Of a DNA stretch of 64,000 bases, positions 22,687 to 32,120 are shown piece by piece. The DNA comes from Neostapfia colusana. Taxonomy: Eukaryota; Streptophyta; Magnoliopsida; Poales; Poaceae. The notes under the pieces were generated by a model that saw only the letters and a list, made by a program, of their open reading frames with translations, was not told where the DNA came from and did not search any database. Numbering within the stretch: the first letter of the stretch is position 1; the number at the start of each line of letters is the position of its first letter. The position numbers and the translations under genes are program-made. The stretch is taken from assembly GCA_030760725.1 (NCBI GenBank), contig JASWHV010000012.1:57257652-57321651 (forward strand), given 5' to 3'.

Positions 22687-23896
22687 TCAACATGTTAGAG
22701 CCACGAGCACATCGCCCGAAATGGCTAAAGCACAAGTATCAGAAATGATATTGGCTCTAACTATGGGGCTATAAAGAACATTCATATTCACTCCCCTAAT
22801 AAGGCATTGAATGGTTGCTAAGGGAGAGATCATCCTAAGTATTTCAGGTGATATATCAACCTCTACCGTCCATTCTATGCTCATTATTGAGGTCAACTCC
22901 TTGACCATCTCCTGAAGGAATAGTCCATCAGGTGGATCAGGTGGAGTGGGAGGTGATGATGGCTTTTTATGGCAACAATACTTTGAGATATTTCTATAAT
23001 CATTGAAAAGCTCTTCCTGGATGTAGAATGGAAACTCCAAATGTTGAATTTATTCATCCTTCTTTGTATCAGGTTCAGGTGAGGTTTCTATAGGCAAGGT
23101 ATGAGATGGGAAAGCTACTGATTCCTCCCTTCTTTTAGAGATAACCTCATTACTCGACATGTCTTCCTCTTGTGGAGGTTCATCAAGAGCCATAATGAAG
23201 GAAGCATTTTCTAGAATTTGATCTAGAAGTTCCTTTCCTTCTTCTGGAGTCTTATGGAGGAAAGATCCCCCAGCCGTAATGTCAAGATGTAGGGCAGACT
23301 TTTTGTTAAATCCCATATAGAAATGTTGCAATAGCAAGGGGTCGAGGATTGACAAATCTGCGCCAGAATTTTTCAAAATTAAAAATCTATCCCAGGCTAC
23401 ACCTAATGATTCCTTCTCCATCTGCTGGAAGCCTAGTATTTGCATTCGTTGGGAAACAATTTGGGATATTTGAAAGAATGCAAGATAAAATTTGTTAAGA
23501 AGTTCACTCCAATCGCCGTTTGTTTTTCAAACGGTATGGGTGTACCATTTTTTTGCTTTTTTCTTGAGAGAAAAAGGAAATAGCTTCCATTTGAGAGTTT
23601 CTTGTGTCATACCTTTTATCAAAAGACATGCACACAATTGTTCAAACTCTCGGGAGATGGTGGTAAGGGTTTTCACAATCCGTTCCTGAGAAGGATTGTT
23701 ATCGAACCATGGCTATAAAGCCAGGGCGAAGTTCATAGCTGGTTGAACAAATTGGTTTCACCGATGGTGGAGGCTCATAGAACTCACCCTTTGAGGCAGA
23801 ATATGATAGAATGGTGGGCTGCAACATGATGTGTTTGGTGATGGGATAAGAAATAAAGGAAAGATAAAAATAGATATGAGGGTGAACAAGGTTCAA
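22687..23896 (-). pseudogene. Broken gag (and post-gag) region of retroelement Y
   Basis: Read on the minus strand. The N-terminal part is at 23,896-23,699 (YELRPGFIAMVR), then stops and frameshifts, then a stretch near 23,575 reading LFPFSL-KKAKKWYTH, a core gag signature. The main frame (23,445-23,050) contains LGVAWDRF and LLQHFYMGFNKKSALHLDI, typical of gag from large grass gypsy elements, probably of the Athila/Tat branch. A further frame (23,040-22,687) with a Pro-rich linker and TIQCLIRGVNMNVLYSP corresponds to the region between gag and RT. No RT or integrase follows. It is a remnant whose 5' LTR lies to the right, split by element C. Confidence 0.68.
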
Positions 23897-24520
23897 AGGT
23901 CAACAGCGACCGTTCCCTGACAAGCGCATGAAATACCGTCGTAGCACTTCCCCTTAAGAGTGTTCCCAAGGGTACCGAATCCAAGGAACATGTGGGTTAT
24001 TCTTCTAACCAGCTCACCCAAGGACACACAGTTTGTTTGGTAGGCAAGGGATAAAGAGGAATTCCTAAGGATTGTCCTTAATTCGAAGTATTCTACTGTG
24101 GTTTTTTGCTTCGGGCATGGGCTTACCCTTGGTTTACCAGAGCGATTTCTGCCAAGAGCCTATGACATAAACGAACGTGGAGGATTACAAAGGACGGATT
24201 GGGCTCTCACCACCTACCTTCTACCTCTTCAATCTGTGGGTCTACGAGATATTCACTGGTGATTCCTAATCTAAGCACCTCCCTTACGTTATAAATCACT
24301 ACTCTAATCTTTCCAAATGCAAAGCTAAGACTAGAGTCCCTAATTGAATAGAGCAATGAACCCACAAACAACTACCGAAATAAACTACTTTGAACCTACG
24401 AACAAAACTTAAATGGAATTTACAAAACATTACTCACTTGAAGAGGACCTCCGTAGAGGTGCAAGTGTTGGAGAGGAATTTGACAAGCCAAGCCTCCTCC
24501 TCCTCCTCCTCCTCCTCCTA
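23897..24520 (-). mobile_element. 5' LTR of element Y, distal part
   Basis: On the minus strand this part continues the LTR that starts at 40,697. It shares landmarks with the solo LTR at 859-2,406, such as GGTGGTGAGAGCCC versus GGTGGTGACAGCCC and CCACGTTCG. The inner LTR edge toward gag is not clear; about 23.9 kb is an estimate. It stops at the TCCTA duplication (24,516-24,520) of element C, next to a TCC microsatellite. Confidence 0.62.
24493..24520. repeat. (TCC)n microsatellite
   Basis: About eight TCC units in the Y LTR. Element C inserted at its edge, and the target duplication TCCTA overlaps the last unit. Confidence 0.9.
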
Positions 24521-25384
24521 TGTGACGCCCTCAATTCTGTGCAAAAACCACGGAACCGAGAACTAATGCATATGTGTGCCCAGGATGTTCATCACACATA
24601 CACATTATTTTCACAAACTGAATTCAGAATATATATAACCACGAATAACAGAGTTTATTACAATGTCTCATGAGTCTTGGACTCATGCTCACAATGGAAG
24701 TCTCATTTCTATGCAGCGGAAGTCTTCATTCTTATGCGGAAGCGATTTATCTAATGCGGAAGCAAATCTAAGCAGAAGTGGCTCCATCTCTACTCCCTCC
24801 ACAGGCAAAGTTGAGAATAGATCACAAGCCTTAATGCCCCACTTGGTCTTCATAGTAGGCTTCTCCTGCTGCTGATGATGAAATAATAATGCAAGTTTGA
24901 GTACAATGATGTACTCAGCAAGTTCGGGAAAACACATGATATGCAGCTCATAACAAGGTAGGTATAAAAAGGCTTATTTGCAGGAAAGCAAATTTATAAA
25001 ATCATGATAAAACAGCAACTTAACTTTAAATGAATGTAATCCCAACATGAATTATATTACCAACATACCTCCATCCCTTTCCGTGTTCCACCCGAATATT
25101 AAACAACCTTTATTCATACTCACGAGTACCTCCTCGTATTCGCTACCATCTCACGAATACCTTCCTGTATTCGCTACCATGTCATCTCATAAAACAACTT
25201 CGCCTCGCACCGAGACAAATCTCATGTCATGACTCAACAGTCATGCAATCATCCCATCACCCGGACTCAACAGTCCCAACAACCAAACCATAACTAAACT
25301 CATTAACCATAACCAAGAACCTTCCCAATAACCATCCCAACTAATCATGGCAGTTTAGCCAGGTGCTCGTGTCCGTAAGCTCGG

Positions 25385-25415
25385 CTATCATGATAGTTTT
25401 AATAACTCTGCAGAG
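25385..25415. repeat. Paired palindromes in the 3' LTR of C
   Basis: CTATCATGATAG (25,385-25,396) and CTCTGCAGAG (25,406-25,415) are both perfect self-complementary sequences nine bases apart. They recur in the 5' LTR (37,933-37,963), and a variant pair is in the solo LTR at 50,091-50,118. Confidence 0.9.
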
Positions 25416-25487
25416 TTTGTACCTCTTTACGCACAAGTCTGTGATTTCGTCACCCGTCGGCGACTGCAGAACCTCTATTATACCAGT

Positions 25488-28400
25488 TGTAAAGGTCCCA
25501 AAATATGCATACAAAGAAACTCTTGTTTGCACAAAGTTGGTTTCACATGTATGAATGGGACTTGTTAAAACTTTTCTTTCCACATGTGATAATACACATG
25601 AGAGCCTTCTTCACACAAGTTCAAATATTTATTTGAAGACTTGGAACCCAAGAGGGATCTAAAACTAAGGTGGGAAGTTCCCATATGAGTGAGGAAGCTA
25701 AAGTTAGATTTTGAGAACAAATTGTTCCACTCAAAAATTCAAATGAGTAACACAATGGTTTTCAAACTGTTGTATTAAAAACCTCATTTGCAGCAGCCAA
25801 AGCAAATATCAGAGTTCATATTTGAATTCCTTAGGTCCAAATTAGGGGGTAGGAAAAGTCTCATGAATTTTGGGAGATATTTGCTATCCATTTTCCAAAT
25901 GGACTTAAATTGCAATGAATTCAAATATACATTTGAATTTGGATGAAACTTGTCCAAATATCCACAAACATTTCAGATTTGAATTCTCACCATTGATTTC
26001 CAGCATTTGCCAAAATGTGGAGACATTGGAGAGCTGTTGAGAGGGGATAAGGGGGAAAGTGGGACCCATTTGTCATATGCCCAAAAGATCTTCAGTCTTC
26101 AGCCCTTAGTTTTCAGTCTGCAGTTTTCCAACTCGAAGCAACCGAGCCACTCGACAGAACAGAGGCCTCACCGTGTGCCACCGCGGGAGCTGCTCCGATC
26201 CACCTCCTGCTCTTTGCATCGGTTGCTGGCAGCACGGGGGTTGGCGGTGCCCTCCCTACGTGATTTTCCCGCACAGCCGAGGCAGCCACGAGTGTTTTTT
26301 TCTTCCTCACGCGCTCACCCGACTCCAAACACGCTGCTGCGCCTCGGTCGATCACCGCTGAGCCATTCCCACGAGTTGAACGCCGGCTGGACCATCCCAG
26401 AGCTGCGCCAAAGTCTCCCCGACGTCCTCAACGTGTGCTCAGCTTGTCCCCGGCCTTTCCCGCTGCTGCTGAGCCAGGTTTCTTCCGGCCAAACCAGAGC
26501 CACGACGCCTCCGTTGCTCATCGTCTCCCGGCCAGTACAGCGCTTCTCCGGCGTGCTCAAGAGGCCACAGAGGTGCGCCATGAGGTAGTGAACCTTCTCC
26601 TGTCGTTCCCCTGCTCTCCCCCGACGCCGGTTCGCCTGAATTTGATTTTTGGTACCGGCACACGTATAGAACAGACCCTGATTAATTCTTGAAATTCGCC
26701 CAAACCGATTGATCATTCCTCCTACAATTCAAACCACAGCAACTAGATGCCCCAGTGCCCTCCCACACCGAAGAACGAAGCAAACCGACCCTCCTATGCC
26801 CCGGGCGACGAGAAATCGCCGGCCGCGGCCAAAACTGCCACGGTCCACGGTGACGACTAGGTTGGAGCCATTTTCTGCGCGATTTGATCTCCGTTCCATG
26901 ATCCTAGGACCATAGGGATGCTGTAGGGCATCGTAGATCGCCAGGAGATGCCTTGGACACGCTGGAACGCGTCCATGCCGAGCTCCCGAGCCGCCCTGCC
27001 GGTGCCGACCCACCTACAGCCGTTTTCATGCGGGGAAACCTTGCCCGGCAGCTGCGCCATGTTCCAAGGAGCATGTAGGGCGAAACTAGAGCTCATTTGG
27101 TGGAGAAATGAGGGAGAACGAGCCATGCCACGCTTTCTGCTGGTGTGCACCGCGGGCTCTGACGGGAGGTTGAAGAAGCACCTGACCCGTGGGCCCCACG
27201 TGTGACTGTTCTGTTTAAAATCAAACAGAGAGCTGTTCAAACTTGGAAAATGCATAACTCCGTGTAGAAAGCTCCAAAAATAGTGAGATAAATTTTGTTG
27301 GATTCCCCTCAAATAGTACTATCCAGGGGTACAGCCCAATATTTATGAAAATCCCTGGTTTTGGCTCATTAATTCATATAAGGAAAATTTTGTAGGCATT
27401 TTTCCAGGAGTTCTGTGTATTGGAAAATCCCGGGCAGAAGATTGTTCCAAAAATACTTGAACTCCAATAAAATTTTCAGAAGCATTGGACCTCATTTGCT
27501 TGGCCAAATGTGGTGTTAATTTCTTATGTCTCTGAAAATTGGAAAATAGAATAGAATTCAAATTCAGATGTCCCCCAAACTTTAGAACCTCATAACTTTT
27601 GCTAGGAAGCTCCAAATTTAGTGATTCAAGTTGGGTTGGATTCATATTGAATAGCTATGTCCAAATATACAACCCAATTTGTATGAAACTCACTTAATAA
27701 TTCTGGAAAATTCTTTAAAGCTTTTCAGCAAAAGAATTTTAGAGAGAGTTTGGTTAATCCAAAAATCCTCAAATTTTGCCAGAATAGTCCTTAGGGTGTT
27801 AGTGAATCCCTGTAAAAGTTTCAGCTCAATTGGAGTTGATTTGTTCAGGGCAATTCAGATTTGAAGATGCTGTGTTCAATTGAATACAGAAACATTTTCA
27901 GAGAATTCCCAAAATTTGGAAATTCAGTTCTGGGCAAATCTTAGCTCCAAAAATGTTAGGAACATTCATGCAAACTCTATGAGCCATAATTGAAATTGTA
28001 GTTCACTAAGTTTGGCATGAACATGGGTGTGATCTCAGAATTAATTCTTCTTTGCTTAATTGCTTATAAAATTATTCTGAACAAACCACTCAATGAAAAG
28101 TGCTAATTTTTGGTCCAGAGGATTTTCTTGGGACAAGGAACTCACATGAAAATTCTCAGCTCCATTGGATGTCTGGATCACCCATTTTCTGTTTAACCTC
28201 TTAAGGTGATCAATATAGATGAGGGGAAAACATTTAGCACTTGATCATGTTACTTGGACCCAAACCACTAGCACCAGTGTCATTTTAAATTCTTAAACAG
28301 GGTTCCAGTTTTTGTAAACTTGTCATTAGAACTGGTAGAAAAATCTTTACAAAAAAATATATGTGCATATTCATTACGTGTAGCATCTACGTGAAGGACT

Positions 28401-30035
28401 TGAAGTCATTGGAGTAGAGATCAAAGGAGGGAGGCAAGAGATCAAGTCAAGTGGTCTTCACTAACTGCATATATATATAAGTCACCTGCAAAACAAAGGC
28501 AAGCCCCAGTTTGCAAAATTTACAAGTTTTTATTGTATTCACTTCATACGTCTAGCATTTTATTTATTGCATTACGTCTATATGGTATGAAACTCCAAAT
28601 GCATGACCCAGACAACCCTGGAGTTTAATGTAGGATATGTTATGAATTAATTATAACTGCTGATCTCAACAAAAGTGGATTAAAAGAGGCATAACTCGAG
28701 TGGGCAGATTACTACTCATGAAACGGGGTTAAGGGGGATCAATCGGAAGAGTTGGGAATTGATCCTCATAGTTGAGAATGGAGACCGGGCAGCGGATGGA
28801 AGGGTCAAGGACGTGGTCCTGTGAACCTAGTCTATGTATGAGTCGATTAAGGCCCGTTCTCATGTGCGGCCCGTTGGACAAGTTCGAGTTGTGTACCGGA
28901 TGCATACTGGCTATATGGGACCCAGGAAACCGATATAACATGTTAACCTAGGTGTCGAGGCATACCTCACCGTCTGATGCCAATGCTGAAAGGATAGAGA
29001 AGTCGGCTCTACGAGGGTTTGCCGTAGAGAGACTTAATCCCAGTCGGTGGGACCGGTTCGACATTTGGGTGTCGTGTGAAAGGTGGCCACGTATGACGTC
29101 AGTGACGGTTGCTGTGTGCAACGTCGAGTACGGGCGTACGTGTGGTGTCAGCCGGGTGTTTTTGATTGCAATCACCGTCGCTCGCGGAATGGAGCGAGCA
29201 TACTTGTTCTCTGCATCGTGACGTAGTAATAAACCGGGAAACATTTAACATGCTTCGTGGGTAATCCTCATAATGGAGATGAGGAACGATCAACACTTCA
29301 CTAAATTTAATTTCCACCTTGGGCTAGTAGCGTCGAGGCAAAGCGTTACTTGTTTGATTGTGGAGTCTCGACGTTAATGGCGTAAGGTTTGTATGAGTTT
29401 AGAATAGCTCACTAAAGTTACTTTCACCTCGGGCAAGTGACATTGAGATGAAGCGTTTCTTGTTTGATTGTGGAATCTCGATGTAGGTTGCACGAGGGCT
29501 ATAAAAGTTGCTTAAAACTTGAAGTAAGGACTCTCCTTTAGCTCAAGTTCATCGTTTGTGCAAACTTCTGTAATCAGCCCTCTATTTCCATCATGTAGAG
29601 TTTCATGACTAGGGTGACGGGTCAGTCTTGCTGAGCTTCGTGCTCACAGATACTACCTAAGTTGTTTTGCAGGTAATAACTGTACGCCGATATGATCGGG
29701 TGTCCGATGAGACTCGGAACTCTCCGAGTGGTGAACTCATGGCAACCCTTGCCGCTGCTATTGTGATATTGTTGCTAGCGAGAAGGGTCCGCGGGCTGGA
29801 CACCTTCTCTGTTGCTTAGCATAGGTATGAGACGTGAGTTGTAATAGTCTTCCACTGTAGCATATTTTTGAGCAGTATTTGTAAAATCAACACTTTGTAA
29901 GCTTCCACTTGTTTTATGTAATATGATGCTTTATTATGTGTGTTGTTGGGTGCCGCATCGCACGGCACCACCCAATGCGATTCTCGGGTGAGGTGCCCCG
30001 TCCCCGTGAGTGATCGGGACGGCGGGGTCCTCACA
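25488..30035 (+). mobile_element. Solo LTR (4,548 bp) inside the 3' LTR of C
   Basis: The ends are TGTAAAGGTCCC and GGGGTCCTCACA with the perfect duplication CCAGT (25,483-25,487 and 30,036-30,040). The 5' LTR of C has the unbroken sequence ATTATACCAGTACACAACC at 38,024-38,042, which proves the insertion. The start resembles the TGTAAGGG U3 end of element A, so it is a gypsy LTR read on the plus strand. The interior carries GC-rich sequence (26.1-27.2 kb) and no proteins. A related LTR is at 45,836-53,406. Confidence 0.93.
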
Positions 30036-31256
30036 CCAGTACACAACCGTCGGTGTATGGCCAAGAGATCACAAAATAGCCTTTACAAAGGGGTTACTAG
30101 ATGTATGGACTCACTAAGGTTTCACCGGCAGGCTAGAATCTCCAATTCTCCCACCCACGGGCCCCCCCTTGTGCCATGCAGTTCCCAGGGCAGTCCTCAC
30201 TCGACTCCCATTCCCCGCGCCTTCCACAGTCCATAACACTCTAGCAACTTACCTAATTACTCAGCTAAGCTGCACCCATACTTGGCCTTGTGGTGGCACT
30301 GTTATCCTGGCATGTGCATGAATGAACCGGTCCTTAGATCTATGGCAAGTACACCACCGTCTCATGCTACCTCATTCACAAACCCAGTCTTGCCTAGATC
30401 TCCCTCCGATCCATGTTCATTAACATCATCAATTTCTCATTATCATTACGAGTGCAGTTAGATAGACACATCTATCTCGCTTCCCAATCCCATAGACTCA
30501 GCGAAGCATAAAAGTAGAAAAAAAAAACCATACCCGACTCATAAACATCCCTGGCGACAAGGTTGGTTTAACCAAAGCTAGTAAACTCCTATAAAAAGGG
30601 TTTCCCATCATGTTTGACTCAGCACACACACCTTTTCGCAAAACAAAACAGTTTTACCCAAAACATAGGATCAATATGGTCAAGGAGCACTTGCCTTGTT
30701 CTTGCGGTTCCGGGGGTTCTTGGATCTCAAAATCTTGTTGCTGCAGCTCGTCGTAGACAGCTCCCTGAGCTTGTCCTGCTAGGTAGGATCACGTGCATAC
30801 AAGATTCACAGCAATCAATATCATGCACAAACCTTAAACTAGATGCGATGATGCATATGCATGCTATCCTATGATTAGCTTTTATTAGATGGGTTCGCAC
30901 GTGTTCTTGTATGGCTTTGTTTGGACAGAGGTGTTCGGATCAAAGGTGGACGTGGCGATGATCTTGTCTTTGGATCAACCTGATCATCAAGTGATCTATC
31001 CACGAGAAGGCTTCTGTTTGAAAGGAGTCAAAGAACAGATGCAAAGAGAACACAACGATGTCGTAAGGTGATATCGGAGCCCTACCTTACGTTCTTCTTG
31101 GTTTTCGAGGTTCTCCTCAGACCGCTCAATTCTCCTCCGGCAATCTCCCTTGTTGCGCTTCGGCGATGGTTTATTCGGCGAGTTAGGGCTAGGGCTCTAA
31201 GTCGTCGGCTCAGGAGTTGGAAAAGAAGTTTGTGGTTTCGGCCAGAGGTTCTGGTT

Positions 31257-31265
31257 CTATTTATG
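31257..31265 (-). promoter_or_regulatory. Probable TATA box of the C 3' LTR
   Basis: The minus strand reads CATAAATAG directly downstream of the box array and upstream of a leader with CCCTAGCCCTAA. The same sequence in the 5' LTR is at 39,235-39,243. Confidence 0.5.
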
Positions 31266-31431
31266 ATTGGGAAGAGAAGAGTCCTAATCTGATTGTATCC
31301 CGAGTATGAGTCCTATTCAGATCGTTGTTGTATCCTAACGTCTTATCTTTAGTAACATCGTGGAATTCAGGTCGGTTTTACGTACCATTATTCTTACGCG
31401 TAAAAACCACTCCAGAACTCGTTACCCCCGC

Positions 31432-31963
31432 GGTGATGAGCTCCGGAAGCTCCACGTGTCCTCCGGGGCCTGGTTTCTCCTTCTCCGTAGAGACGAGCTC
31501 CGGTTGTGCCGTGTGTCAAGCGAGCAAGACTTCCCTCTTCTTCGGAGGTGAGCTCCGCGTGTGCCACGTATCCTGGCGGTCGGGACCTCCTATCTCGCTC
31601 GGAGATGGCTCCGCGCACGCCACGTGTTAGTGCCGGTATTTCCTTTTTCCTCAGAGACGTGCCCCGAGGTAGACACGTGTCCAGCAGCGACAGACCTCCC
31701 GGAGATAAGCTCCGGTGGTGGCACGTGTTCGATGGAACCGGTCTTCTTGGAGGTGAACTCCGAGATCGACACGTGTCCTGCAGAAATGCCTTTGCTTCTT
31801 CCGCAGAGGCTAGCTCCGGAAACAACACGTGTCCCACAGGGTCGGATCTCCCTTCCTTTGAGGAAACGAGCCCCGAGTCTGCCACGTAGCCAGCTTAGCG
31901 GCGGCCTCTACCGACTTCGCAGGGATGAGCTCCGAACACGCCACGTGGCCAGCGGCCGCAGAA
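31432..31963 (-). promoter_or_regulatory. Tandem array of about ten CACGTG-box units in the C 3' LTR
   Basis: Ten degenerate units of about 48-60 bp, each starting with a GAGCTCCG-like word, followed by an ACGT core (mostly CCACGTGTCC or ACACGTGTCC) and a CT-rich tail ending in CNGA. Seven units keep a perfect CACGTG, two read CACGTA and one is decayed to CCGTGTG. On the transcribed (minus) strand the array lies just upstream of the TATA-like box, where U3 enhancers sit. CACGTG is the binding site of plant bZIP and bHLH factors; that these bind here is inference. Frames seen across the array come from its periodic composition. Confidence 0.82.
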
Positions 31964-32106
31964 GTTGTCATCGGCGCTCTTATGTGAACTAGACTCGGCT
32001 CTTACTAGCTATCCTTTTGATAACTTCCTCTGTTCCTATTTTTCTTAAATGTTTTTCTCTCCATAAATCGTGAATATATGTTGACACCCGAGATGAGGTT
32101 GTCACA

Positions 32107-32120
32107 AATCTACCCCACTT
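32107..32120 (-). other. Polypurine tract of gypsy C
   Basis: The minus strand reads AAGTGGGGTAGATT directly before TGTGACA of the 3' LTR. The same tract with one change is in element F (41,208-41,221), so C and F are related. Confidence 0.9.

Larger units (their letters stand above)
24521..32106 (-). mobile_element. 3' LTR of gypsy C, interrupted by a solo LTR
   Basis: Without the 4,553-bp insertion and its duplication this LTR is about 3,033 bp, against 3,016 bp for the 5' LTR. It contains, read on the minus strand from 32,106: a short lead, the CACTGTG-box array (31,963-31,432, CACGTG type), a TATA-like box near 31,257, a leader rich in CCCTAGCCC, and near its 3' end two palindromes. The inner edge TTGTCACA abuts the purine tract. 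Confidence 0.92.

Noticed and set aside
26007..27312. Several frames of 130-190 codons on both strands
   Set aside because: They are inside the solo LTR at 25,488-30,035; the equivalent GC-rich part of the related LTR (46.4-47.7 kb) does not preserve them.
31394..31992. Overlapping frames of up to 163 codons on both strands (and again at 39,372-40,045)
   Set aside because: They coincide with the CACGTG-box tandem array in the LTRs of C; the periodic GC-rich sequence opens several frames at once and none has a known domain.
32020..32060. Possible Stowaway-like end (CCTCTGTTCCTATTTTTCTTA)
   Set aside because: It is present at the same place in both LTRs of C and has no inverted partner or TA duplication, so it belongs to the LTR.
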